Shown here: in pieces, positions 24,996-32,453 of the stretch
Position numbering within the stretch: the stretch's first letter is position 1
How the letters are laid out: the number at the start of each line of letters is the position of its first letter
DNA from: Cytobacillus firmus DS1
Lineage (GTDB): Bacteria > Bacillota > Bacilli > Bacillales > Cytobacillaceae
Length of the DNA: 40,333 nt
Direction: 5' to 3'
Assembly: GCF_000565285.1 (NCBI RefSeq)
Contig: NZ_APVL01000029.1
Location: 1-40,333, forward strand
The notes under the pieces: model-generated
Told to the model about the DNA's origin: nothing
The model's input: the letters and a program-made list of their open reading frames with translations, nothing else
Databases searched by the model: none
Translations under genes and position numbers: made by a program

Positions 24996-25951
24996 TTATT
25001 TCTGCATTTGCCCAACAAGTGCTCGAATGTGATCCGTTTGTTCACAGGCAATGGTAAGCGGAGAAGTTTTATCCTTAAACAGAATTAAAATTTCCTCTGT
25101 TCGGAATAAACTTGCTGCTAACTCAACATATTCAGCGTTAACCGCGAACTCAAACTGTTCACCCTCACACATTGCTCCGAGCTGCTGAGTCAGAATACTC
25201 TCTAAATCAATTTTTGTTTTAGCTCCTTCTGTTCTAAAAGTAATGACCGGGCGACTTGGTGCCAAACGTCTGGCCCTCCTACATAATTCAATTAATTCCA
25301 TCCGATCAAACGTCCATTTCGTACCTGCCGCATCTTTATCACTGTAAGATCGATCAATATCAGGAAACTTCCCTGCCAATAATCTGCTCACAGCGGTTGT
25401 CAATCCAGCTTGAAATACTAAAAGCGTCCTGGCCTCATTAATACCAATAGATATTTCACTATCTGAAGGCAACAAATCAGCTAATCCGCAAATGCTTTCT
25501 GTAGGAATTGAGAATTGCATACCCTCAAACCACTTAACTTTTTCTGAGCGTAATGTGACTGCTCTAGCACCATTGCTGGCTCTTATCAATACTTCCCCCG
25601 TATCATCCATAGCAAAATATAAACCTTGAAGACAAGGGTTTGCTTTCGCCATTTGGGAATTGCTTAATGCAGCAAAGGGTGGCATTGAACGGGAGAAGGA
25701 ATGTAATATTCCAGGTTCCCAGGTAACAGTCTCAATTGTATTCGGAATATCAATTAGCGGTGCTGTCTCAGCTATGGTTTCACAAGCAATTTTTGAAGAT
25801 CGGCCCCAGCGTAAATTTAGAAGGCTACCTTCTAACTCCACAATGATTTCTTCATCCGAAGGCAGGGCTGATACTTTTAGATCTAGTTCCAACATAGAAG
25901 TAGCAATATCTAAATTTCCTGTGATCTCTGCTTCAATTTTTTTCTCTGCGC
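24996..25951 (-). CDS. dnaN: DNA polymerase III sliding clamp, exon 2
   Basis: This is the main part of the split beta clamp (about 318 codons). The block SRLLAGKFPDIDRSY, a strand with NEARTLLVF and the C-terminal ILILFKDKTSPLTIAC match the three-domain beta clamp that tethers polymerases to DNA. Exon 1 lies at 28864-29014 and the two are separated by a group II intron. Exon 1 ends in phase 1, so the reading frame is restored only if exon 2 begins at 25951 (or at 25948 or 25945); the 3' splice site is inferred. Total length about 368 residues is close to the usual 378. An A-run of seven at 25943-25937 lies just inside the exon. Confidence 0.85.
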
Positions 25952-25996
25952 GATAGGTAACCTTTTGATATTATCTCCAGGTTTTCCCCCGCCTCA

Positions 25997-26029
25997 CACC
26001 GTGCATGAGACTTTCGAACTCACACGGCG
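25997..26029 (-). ncRNA. Group II intron 1, domain V
   Basis: On the minus strand the 33-base domain V has a CGCCGTG stem, a bulge and a GAAA-type loop (TTCGAAAG) with a matching CACGGTG arm. The catalytic triad reads CGC instead of the more common AGC. Confidence 0.75.
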
Positions 26030-26085
26030 TTCCATCTTTCTCCAAATACACTTTTTCTATAAGTTAATGTATGATTTGTTGTTTC

Positions 26086-28047
26086 CTAAATGGCAACCTT
26101 ACCGATAAGTGGCATACCTTCGAACTTTCTAAGGAAGTTTATCTTATCGATTTGTTCCTTATTCAGTGAGTATTTTTGTATGACCTGCATGAGTTTTGCC
26201 TCACTTTTTATTCTTATCATTTTGTGTATCTCATCCACTAAGATAATTAGGTTTTGGTATCGGTCATCTCCCGTTTCCCTGAAAGGGATGATGTGATGAC
26301 ATTCCCATCCTTGCTTACCTAATACCTCTTTAGTGATTGCACATTTTCCGTTCTGTGAAATAAACTTTGAAATCCGATTGTCGTTATATTCAATGGATTT
26401 CTCCGGATTGTACTTTGACATAACATAATGAAGAATATTAGGGTCAATTTTTATTAACCGTTCGTGTATAGCCTTTCTTCCTTTGACTGTGAAATCACAG
26501 ATATCTTTTCCGATGTTCATAGGGCTTACATGTCTCTGGGCGAAAATTGGAGCCAAAATTTTGTTTTGGATCGCTTTCTTCTTCCAATTGTATCCCTTAT
26601 ACCTTTCGGCTAGATATTTGTCGTATTTCAAATCGTTTTGGGAAGACCACCTATCTTTAAGGCGATTTTTCAAGGTTTGACGACAAAGAAAGTCAATATC
26701 TTGTAAATCTTCGGTTATGTTTGTTGCCATGTTGTAATAGTTTTGTATACCATAGATAACCGAATTATAGTTACTTACTTTCTGCCTATTAGGATTCCTT
26801 TGAATTATCTTAATGGCATCTTTAATTTTAAGTACTGCATTATTCTTAGCCTTTTCCGTCATATTACTGGTTACAACCCATTTTTGGTCATACTCGGTGC
26901 TGAGTCGAGTTAGTTTTCGACATCTCCCAGTTGTTTTGACTCTTTTAGGATTGTCGACTGCCGTATCTGATACCTTGACCTTTTTGGCTACTGTTCTTTT
27001 ACTCTTCAGCTTGACCCTCAGTTTAATTCCTAAGAATTCTGAGTATCGCTTTTTAAGGTTGACAATCTTTGACTTCTCCTCAGAACAATCGAGCTTGAGC
27101 CGAGTCTTAAGAAAGTCTTTAACAGCGAGTTGGATCAATTTGGCCTGGCTAGCAGTTCGACATAGTATTTTGAAGTCATCTGCATATCTTACAATGAATA
27201 ATTCCTTTAGTTTGGAATTGGTTCTTAGTGCCCTATATTTCTTATCATTTACGCTATATGGTTTTCCTTTGTTAACTCCTCTGATACATTTTGCGGGAAA
27301 GCTTTCCCACTGGCTACTAACCCACCAATCCAGTTCGTTTAGAACTATATTGGATAGCAGCGGAGATAGAATTCCACCTTGAGGAGTACCCTTGGTCGGC
27401 TTTCCTTCTCCAGAGATTTCTGCTTTTAACATAGCAGAGATAATAGATAATAATCTTTTATCTCTTATCCCAATAGCCCACATTTGTTTAAGTAGTTTGC
27501 CATGGTTAACGTTGTCAAAGAAACCCTTTATATCAACGTCTACACAGAAATGAGTCCCTGTAATATTTATCAGTTGTGTTACCCTAGCAATAGCATGTTT
27601 AGTACTACGGTTAGGTCGGAAACCATATGAATGAGGGTGAAATTTTGCCTCACAGATAGGTTCTAAGATTTGTAAGATACATTGCTGAAACAGTCTGTCC
27701 CACATTGTAGGAATACCTAGAGGTCTTTCCTTGCCATTGGGTTTCGGAATCATTTTCCTCCTAACAGGCTGTGGCCTGTAGAATTGAAACATGTTCCTAA
27801 TTTTCGTGACTACTTCTTCAACATTCAACTTCTCCAGGTCCTTAATGGTAATACCATCAGTTCCCTTCGTTTTGCTACCAGTATTTCTTTTGATATTACG
27901 GTAAGCAAGTCTAATGTTTTCCTTTGTTGCCATTAATTCAATTAAATTATAGAATTTTTCCCCTTCTTGACTTTGCGAATATAGGTTATCAAGTAATTCC
28001 TGAACCCCATAGTATTCGTTATGCCTCAATTTCTTCTTCGAATTCAA
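26086..28047 (-). CDS. Group II intron 1 reverse transcriptase/maturase with HNH domain
   Basis: The 653-residue protein has a full reverse transcriptase with PLGIPTMWDRLFQQCIL, GFRPNRSTKHA, GTPQGGILSPLLSNI and the catalytic YADD (VRYADDFKIL), a maturase (X) region, and a C-terminal HNH endonuclease (CHHIIPFRETGDDRYQNLI) with its Cys knuckle. These drive splicing and retrohoming. All motifs look intact, so it may be active. The TTG at 28047 is chosen because AAGGAGGT lies six bases upstream; the longer start at 28065 lies before that ribosome site. Confidence 0.9.
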   Translation of the reverse strand: MNSKKKLRHNEYYGVQELLDNLYSQSQEGEKFYNLIELMATKENIRLAYRNIKRNTGSKTKGTDGITIKDLEKLNVEEVVTKIRNMFQFYRPQPVRRKMIPKPNGKERPLGIPTMWDRLFQQCILQILEPICEAKFHPHSYGFRPNRSTKHAIARVTQLINITGTHFCVDVDIKGFFDNVNHGKLLKQMWAIGIRDKRLLSIISAMLKAEISGEGKPTKGTPQGGILSPLLSNIVLNELDWWVSSQWESFPAKCIRGVNKGKPYSVNDKKYRALRTNSKLKELFIVRYADDFKILCRTASQAKLIQLAVKDFLKTRLKLDCSEEKSKIVNLKKRYSEFLGIKLRVKLKSKRTVAKKVKVSDTAVDNPKRVKTTGRCRKLTRLSTEYDQKWVVTSNMTEKAKNNAVLKIKDAIKIIQRNPNRQKVSNYNSVIYGIQNYYNMATNITEDLQDIDFLCRQTLKNRLKDRWSSQNDLKYDKYLAERYKGYNWKKKAIQNKILAPIFAQRHVSPMNIGKDICDFTVKGRKAIHERLIKIDPNILHYVMSKYNPEKSIEYNDNRISKFISQNGKCAITKEVLGKQGWECHHIIPFRETGDDRYQNLIILVDEIHKMIRIKSEAKLMQVIQKYSLNKEQIDKINFLRKFEGMPLIGKVAI

Positions 28048-28863
28048 GTCGGTACCTCCTTGCAAACGTATTTGTTTGCTCAGATAAACCTTTCTTAGTC
28101 TTATTCGAACCTTGAGCCGTTTTAGAAATCTTTAGAAAGTGTGTATCCTTCTGAAAGACTAATGGCTATTCCTCCCTCGCTTATTATCACGAGTTCACTG
28201 GTCATGCCATCACGATCACGGAATATGAAACTGAGTTATCCTTTATCGGCTAATCTCACCTTAAGTATTTCTCAGTACCGCTTCACAGGATGTAAGTCCT
28301 CCACGTTATCCGCTTCCCACGTTGAAATATACCTATCTTTTACTGAACAATAATGAGAAATTCATCATTGTTCAGTGCCTATTTTAGGTGCTTCCTATGA
28401 ACCTGATGGTCATCCAAAGCCTGTAACTTTGTAAGGATTTTCATAAAGTAGATTCTTACTCATCCTCAACCATCGTAGCTAAAATGCTACCCACCACCGC
28501 TTAGATGGTGTTCTACTATAGATTCGTACATTCGGAAGTTCGTCAGTGCCTCATTACCTTTCCAAGTTTAGAGGTACATTCTCACCATGACAGGCAGACA
28601 CAAGCAGCATGAACCGCACCGACCCCCTCGGGCTGGCTTTCCAACAATCTGGGCGGTTTCTTCCACCTTGACATCGAGCTTAGTGACACGCTAATTCTTA
28701 CAAATTAGTTCGTGCCCATCGACCTCGCGGATTCCCTTCGGGGCGTTACTCCCTCATTTGAAATCTCGGTATATTCCTTAGCTTCCCCTGAAATGCAGAA
28801 GCCCCTAATCTTTACGACTGTGGTAGCGCATGCCACCCAATCTTAATTAGGAACGTGTCGCAC
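28048..28863 (-). ncRNA. Intron 1 RNA region (domains I-III)
   Basis: There is no protein gene here. The stretch between the intron 5' end and the maturase start codon should fold as the intron's structural domains, which hold the exon-binding sites. I did not locate a convincing exon-binding site for the dnaN exon end by eye. Confidence 0.6.
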
Positions 28864-29014
28864 CAACCTGAAGATCATCTCCGTTGAAATAAAAAGAAAC
28901 AAAACTGCCTTCTGTTTTAATAAAACAAGCCTTTTCTCCCAATCTTGCTTTCTTTGCACCTTTCACTAATGATGTGACGGTATTTTGCAGCACCTCTCCA
29001 TTAACTTTAAACAT
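28864..29014 (-). CDS. dnaN: DNA polymerase III sliding clamp, exon 1
   Basis: Fifty codons plus one base. The ATG at 29014 follows the AAGGAGG box of leader B. The peptide MFKVNGEVLQNTV followed by LVKGAKKARLG and a strand FVSFYFNGDDLQV resembles the first strands of the beta clamp. It ends at the intron 5' site (GTT G, then GTGCGAC). The rest of the protein is at 24996-25951. Confidence 0.85.
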
Positions 29015-29022
29015 TCAAAATT

Positions 29023-29036
29023 CCTCCTTAAAAAGT
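29023..29036 (-). promoter_or_regulatory. Conserved ribosome box (ACTTTTTAAGGAGG) of leader B
   Basis: This is the same box as in leaders A, C and D, located eight bases before the dnaN ATG. Confidence 0.8.
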
Positions 29037-29053
29037 TTATAAAAAAATAAAAA

Positions 29054-29099
29054 ACGCCTCAGATCGCGATTGAATTAAAACAATCACCATCTGAGGCGT
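29054..29099. terminator. Intrinsic terminator of leader B
   Basis: Perfect arms ACGCCTCAGAT and ATCTGAGGCGT with a T-tract on both strands (TTTTTTATT on minus, ATTTTTT on plus). In the minus direction it lies between the dnaN promoter and ribosome site; on the plus strand I know of no gene that needs it. Confidence 0.85.
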
Positions 29100-29117
29100 A
29101 TTTTTTAAAAGATAAGT

Positions 29118-29139
29118 TATCCTCTCGCATGAGCGGATA
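29118..29139 (-). promoter_or_regulatory. ATGC-loop hairpin, leader B copy
   Basis: On the minus strand an outer stem TATCC/GGATA, a G/A mismatch, an inner stem CTC/GAG and an ATGC loop. It lies 26 bases past the -10 box and 19 bases before the terminator. Confidence 0.75.
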
Positions 29140-29164
29140 GTAAAAAAAGAAAGTTTATAGGTTA

Positions 29165-29193
29165 ATATTACCTTTAATCCCTATTTAATTCAA
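29165..29193 (-). promoter_or_regulatory. SigA-type promoter of the dnaN leader
   Basis: TTGAAT (minus, 29193-29188), 17 bases, TAATAT (29170-29165). Confidence 0.65.
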
Positions 29194-29363
29194 TAATTAT
29201 CCAATAAAACTTTTCCTCTCGAGTTACTTTGAATAGAGACGCTACCTTAATACTCATCCTTTCTTTCATAAATGATTTAAGCAAACTTAATTATTCACAA
29301 AGGCCTATATTCAGATATTTTTTCTTTTTGGTCTTGATCTAAAAAATTTATCGTATTAATTTG

Positions 29364-29392
29364 TTTACACATGTATTCACATGTGATATTAT
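29364..29392 (+). promoter_or_regulatory. SigA-type promoter of the plus-strand PUA-like gene
   Basis: TTTACA (29364-29369), 17-base spacer and TATTAT (29387-29392). The spacer contains the palindrome TCACATGTGA, and the region is flanked by a second copy. Confidence 0.75.
29377..29386. promoter_or_regulatory. Palindromic operator copy 1
   Basis: TCACATGTGA, a perfect 10-bp palindrome inside the promoter spacer. The second identical copy is 26 bp downstream. Confidence 0.7.
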
Positions 29393-29402
29393 AAATTTGT
29401 AA

Positions 29403-29412
29403 TCACATGTGA
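29403..29412. promoter_or_regulatory. Palindromic operator copy 2
   Basis: A second TCACATGTGA, just downstream of the expected start site. Two identical operators around the -10 box are typical of a tightly repressed promoter. Confidence 0.7.
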
Positions 29413-29445
29413 ACACAAATTCTTCCGAAAAAGGTGATATGTAAA

Positions 29446-30045
29446 ATGAAAGTTAATGTTTGGTTAGTACGCCCTCTTCCACATGGAACGAACCACATGC
29501 AGGATTTCTTAAAACACAATCGAATCGCTGTAGGTTATCCTGTAGGAAAAAATTTAACTAACTTAGATTACAGTCAAATTCGTCAGCTCCTAGAACAACA
29601 TAGTTGGGAAGAAGGCATTGGAAATGTTAATACATTGGTAAATGTTATGAATGACGGGGATATCGTAGTGGTACCAGATGATAATAAAAAAGATGTCTAT
29701 TTCGGAGAAATTGATAGTGATTATATTTATGAGCCTTTATTAGACAAAAATAAAGCTGGAAGTGGATACCCACATCAAAGAAGTGTGAAGTGGTTCTTTA
29801 ACAAAAAACCACTATTGCGTTCTGAGTTACCAGAAGAGCTGAAGGGCTCTATGCGCTACCCTGGTACAATTGCCGATTTAACTAAGCATTATGAAATAAT
29901 AATGAATGTTATTCATGGGGATAAGGTGAAAAATGAAATCCATGAAACATTGGAACAAAAGGCACTATCGGTTATTGAAGAATTGTTAGATAGCGCAGTT
30001 CCAGAAATTCGCTTAAAGGCAGCTGAGGTCATTTTAAAAAGATAA
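29446..30045 (+). CDS. PUA/EVE-like, Mrr-N-type domain protein
   Basis: The 199-residue protein begins VWLVRPLPHGTNHMQDFL, then has an AVGYP strand, an N-DGDIVVVPDD strand pair and the later YPHQRSVKWFF followed by LRSELPEELKGS, a layout I know from the N-terminal domain of restriction-type nucleases (Mrr-like, PUA/EVE-related) that may read modified bases. Here no nuclease domain follows, only a helical tail. Its role may be to sense or resist modified DNA, but this is inference. The ATG at 29446 has AAAGGTGAT upstream. It is the only large plus-strand gene and has its own operator-bearing promoter and terminator. Confidence 0.65.
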   Translation: MKVNVWLVRPLPHGTNHMQDFLKHNRIAVGYPVGKNLTNLDYSQIRQLLEQHSWEEGIGNVNTLVNVMNDGDIVVVPDDNKKDVYFGEIDSDYIYEPLLDKNKAGSGYPHQRSVKWFFNKKPLLRSELPEELKGSMRYPGTIADLTKHYEIIMNVIHGDKVKNEIHETLEQKALSVIEELLDSAVPEIRLKAAEVILKR

Positions 30046-30068
30046 ACCCCTTATGGTTATAAAGAGAA

Positions 30069-30106
30069 AAACTCCCTTTACACTTAAAAAAGTAAGGGAG
30101 TTTTTT
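30069..30106 (+). terminator. Intrinsic terminator of the plus-strand gene
   Basis: AACTCCCTT pairs with AAGGGAGTT and is followed by TTTTT. It lies 24 bases past the stop codon at 30045. Confidence 0.85.
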
Positions 30107-30193
30107 AACATATTCCATTCATTTTTGTAAGAAAGTAACATCTCCTATTTGTAAATTAGGCTTTTTCTAATACCACATCTACATACGCATTTG

Positions 30194-30334
30194 CTATTTA
30201 GAGTCTTCACTTATACGAACAACTTCCTCTCCACTCTCACATTTAGGACAAGAACTTTCGCCCATATCAGTCTTCTTACTAACAGCAAAGTCTACCTCAC
30301 ATAGACCGCAAAAATAGACATTCCAATTACTCAT
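30194..30334 (-). CDS. Small zinc-ribbon protein
   Basis: A 46-residue protein with CGLC and CPKC pairs separated by about 20 residues, a typical zinc ribbon. The ATG at 30334 has GAGGTG five bases before it; a longer frame from 30382 lacks a good ribosome site. It follows a 48-residue gene and may be co-expressed with it and the delta prime gene. Confidence 0.6.
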   Translation of the reverse strand: MSNWNVYFCGLCEVDFAVSKKTDMGESSCPKCESGEEVVRISEDSK

Positions 30335-30382
30335 TAACTCACCTCTAAAGTCGCGTATTTGCGTTTTCACATCAATCTCCAA

Positions 30383-30529
30383 CTACGCATTAAGTCTTTT
30401 TAAAATTTCTGCTTCTAGATTATCTTTATAAGAGTATTCTCCTGACGCACTATAGTATTGAATCCTGTTGATTATCCGTTCAAACTCTTTTACTAGTTCT
30501 TCATTTGTCATTTTTTCTATGAAATTCAC
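30383..30529 (-). CDS. Short 48-residue helical protein
   Basis: The GTG at 30529 has GAGGAG about nine bases upstream. The peptide (NFIEKMTNEELVKEFERI, then INRIQYY) is predicted helical and ends KRLNA. It is too short for routine gene calling but has a clean frame, a ribosome site and a stop at 30383-30385. No family is recognised. Confidence 0.5.
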   Translation of the reverse strand: MNFIEKMTNEELVKEFERIINRIQYYSASGEYSYKDNLEAEILKRLNA

Positions 30530-30583
30530 TAAACAGCACTCCTCAGTAATATGTTTCAAATGTTTATCATTAAAAGTTTGTAA

Positions 30584-31558
30584 TTAGGCAGCTAATGAAG
30601 CTTTTTGCAAAAGTTGTTCTAATACTAGGATATAGTTAGTATTAGACCTTAACTTCTCTTTGGCAGTTACAACCTCTTCTAATATAGACACCAAGTCATT
30701 AATCAGGAAATGGTTTCGAAAATGTTCAATCAATTGAGCATGCTCATTTAAAGAAACCCTTCTTCCTAATTGGGAGTATAGGACCTCCTGGAACCATATA
30801 GCAAAGAGCTGCATGCTTACTTGTTGCTTCTTCTTATCGGAAAAAACCTCCGGCCATTCAGTCTGTATTTTCACTACAGCTCCGAAGGGGTTATTAGCAA
30901 ACTCTTCTAGAGTATTGAAAAATAGATTTTTAGCATTTAAGAACCAAGCCTCTTCCAGCAACTCTTTTCCTCTTGTCACACTCTTAGTGATATTAGATAA
31001 CAGATATGCTGCATCAGGGTCTAATCCTTCATTCAATAAATTTTTATATAAAACTTCACTTGAAACTTGTTGAAATTTATACACTTGTACACGAGATATA
31101 ATCGTATCAAGCATACGATTCTTGTTTTCTGTTAAAAGAATTGCCAAGGAAGTTCCATTGGGCTCTTCCAAAAACTTTAACAAGCTATTAGCTGCCTGAA
31201 CAGTCATCCTATCAACATGCTCAATGATATAGCATTTCTTATCAGACTCAACTCCTTTAAAGTGAAACTCTCTTTGCAAGGAGCGGATCTGCTCAATTTT
31301 TATACTTTGTCCATCAGGTTCTATGAAATGTAAATCTGGATGGTTGGTCGAGTCAATTCTTTTACACTCTGTACACTTCATACATGGTTCATTGTGAATA
31401 GGATTTAAACAAAAAAATCTTTTGGCCATCCAAAACGCGACATCCTTTTTACCAGCCCCAGGTTCACCGCTAAATAAATAGGCATGAGTAAGTTTTTGGT
31501 TTGAAAAGGCCTTTTGAATGAGTGTGGTCACCTTTGGTTGAATAGCTTTAATATCCAT
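30584..31558 (-). CDS. holB: DNA polymerase III delta prime subunit
   Basis: A 324-residue AAA+ protein with Walker A FSGEPGAGKKD, a CxxC-type zinc module CMKCTEC, the NSLLKFLEEP block and the ISRVQ motif in place of the usual S-R-C. The delta prime subunit is part of the clamp loader that puts DnaN on DNA. The length is close to the 329 of Bacillus. The ATG overlaps the stop of the 80-residue gene by one base (TAATG). Confidence 0.88.
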   Translation of the reverse strand: MDIKAIQPKVTTLIQKAFSNQKLTHAYLFSGEPGAGKKDVAFWMAKRFFCLNPIHNEPCMKCTECKRIDSTNHPDLHFIEPDGQSIKIEQIRSLQREFHFKGVESDKKCYIIEHVDRMTVQAANSLLKFLEEPNGTSLAILLTENKNRMLDTIISRVQVYKFQQVSSEVLYKNLLNEGLDPDAAYLLSNITKSVTRGKELLEEAWFLNAKNLFFNTLEEFANNPFGAVVKIQTEWPEVFSDKKKQQVSMQLFAIWFQEVLYSQLGRRVSLNEHAQLIEHFRNHFLINDLVSILEEVVTAKEKLRSNTNYILVLEQLLQKASLAA

Positions 31559-31800
31559 TATGCTGCTGCCCCCTCACCTAGTGCGATTTCAAATCCTTTA
31601 ACTATGACATCATAAGGAAGTGCTTTACCAAATTTTGAGATGTCTTGAATAAGATAAAATACGCCTTCATCATAATTACCAATAGCTAATAACTGATCGG
31701 TCTTTTCCCAGGCTAGTTTTGCTTGCTGTCTAGAGCAAAGCCTGTTTCTTCTTGCTGCAGCAATATACCTTTTAAAATAATTTGTAGTTTTTTCAAACAT
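31558..31800 (-). CDS. Small helical protein, first gene of the holB unit
   Basis: An 80-residue basic protein (YIAAARRNRLCSRQQAKLAW) with no membrane segment. It follows leader C and overlaps holB by one base, so it likely belongs to the replication cluster. Function is unknown. Confidence 0.6.
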   Translation of the reverse strand: MFEKTTNYFKRYIAAARRNRLCSRQQAKLAWEKTDQLLAIGNYDEGVFYLIQDISKFGKALPYDVIVKGFEIALGEGAAA

Positions 31801-31808
31801 AATAACTT

Positions 31809-31822
31809 CCTCCTTAAAAAGT
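31809..31822 (-). promoter_or_regulatory. Conserved ribosome box (ACTTTTTAAGGAGG) of leader C
   Basis: Box identical to that of leader B, nine bases before the 80-residue gene. Confidence 0.8.
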
Positions 31823-31847
31823 TAATGAGTGCTGAAACAAAAAAAAA

Positions 31848-31911
31848 CACTCTAGTAACGTTCGACTGAATTTGTGCTGGAAAAGAGCACAGTCGATCAC
31901 TACTAGAGTGT
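31848..31911 (-). terminator. Intrinsic terminator of leader C
   Basis: Outer arms ACACTCTAGTA and TACTAGAGTGT (perfect), inner CGACTG/CAGTCG and GTGCT/AGCAC, followed by nine T on the minus strand. Confidence 0.85.
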
Positions 31912-31926
31912 TTCTAAAAATACATA

Positions 31927-31948
31927 ATTAGTCCCGCATGGGTCTAAT
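31927..31948 (-). promoter_or_regulatory. ATGC-loop hairpin, leader C copy
   Basis: On the minus strand outer arms ATTAG/CTAAT, an A/A mismatch, inner CCC/GGG and the ATGC loop; 16 bases before the terminator. Confidence 0.8.
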
Positions 31949-32012
31949 AAATCATTAACAAGTTTTATAAATATATTCTATCATATTCAACTTACAGAAA
32001 ACACCAAAAATG

Positions 32013-32041
32013 CCAAAAAGCCTTGGATTTTTCCAAGGCTT
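32013..32041 (-). terminator. Intrinsic terminator after the coiled-coil gene
   Basis: On the minus strand AAGCCTTGGA pairs with TCCAAGGCTT and is followed by TTTTTGGC. It is 12 bases past the stop at 32053 and ends the dnaX unit. Confidence 0.88.
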
Positions 32042-32052
32042 CGCTTTTAAAC

Positions 32053-32412
32053 TTATTGGTGATTCTCTTCTGTAGAGAATAACCATTCAAATGTTTGGTC
32101 TATCATTTCAGTTCTCTTGGCAATCTGTTCATTAGTCATTTTGGAATAGTCAGGACGAGGAATACTGCTAAATTGAACATCCGCCTCAATGAGCCTGTAC
32201 CTCTCCTCGTAATAACTATTTTTATCCTTCAATGCTTCAAGAGTTAACCAATGAATATCGCTTCCATTCAATGAGCTTGAGCATGAATGAATTTTCATTA
32301 ATGCCTTTTCAAGTCTATCAATATTTTTTTTCGATTCTGCCAGCTCACTTTTCAATCTTACAACTTCATTAAAGAGATCTGTATTAATATCTTCCTGGCT
32401 TAATTGCCCCAT
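32053..32412 (-). CDS. Coiled-coil small protein
   Basis: A 119-residue protein with a helical, charged coiled-coil stretch (residues about 15-45, VVRLKSELAESKKNIDRLEKA). Near its start is NTDLF (residues 10-14), which loosely resembles the clamp pentapeptide. It follows dnaX by 41 bases and precedes a terminator, so it is the last gene of the cassette. Function is unknown. Confidence 0.6.
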   Translation of the reverse strand: MGQLSQEDINTDLFNEVVRLKSELAESKKNIDRLEKALMKIHSCSSSLNGSDIHWLTLEALKDKNSYYEERYRLIEADVQFSSIPRPDYSKMTNEQIAKRTEMIDQTFEWLFSTEENHQ

Positions 32413-32453
32413 TATGAATCATTCCTTAATCGATTTAGATGAAATTTATTGTG

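Larger units (their letters stand above)
25952..28863 (-). mobile_element. Group II intron 1, inserted in dnaN (sense orientation)
   Basis: The 5' end GTGCGACACG (minus, from 28863) is the group II consensus, and the ORF, domain V and domain VI lie in the expected order. Domain VI pairs AACCU with AGGUU and GCGGGGG with CCUAUCGC; the second intron has AAGAU/AUCUU and GUGGGGG/CCUAUCAC, so the stem bases covary. The 3' border is uncertain by a few bases; I give 25952 because it restores the dnaN frame, although the covarying domain VI would extend the intron to 25950. Length is about 2.9 kb. It is in the same direction as dnaN, so splicing can restore it. Confidence 0.8.

Noticed and set aside
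26813..27382. A 189-codon plus-strand open frame
   Set aside because: It is antisense to the intron 1 maturase, which has full motifs; the frame has no motif of its own.
28048..28863. A separate mobile element or tRNA-like folds between the maturase and exon 1
   Set aside because: The stretch is best explained as group II intron RNA; no tRNA shape or transposase remnant is visible.
29118..29139. Reading the ATGC hairpins as DNA operators
   Set aside because: The conserved loop is not symmetric, the orientation to the gene is constant and stem bases change in pairs, which suits RNA better than a protein-bound DNA palindrome; a DNA role is not excluded.
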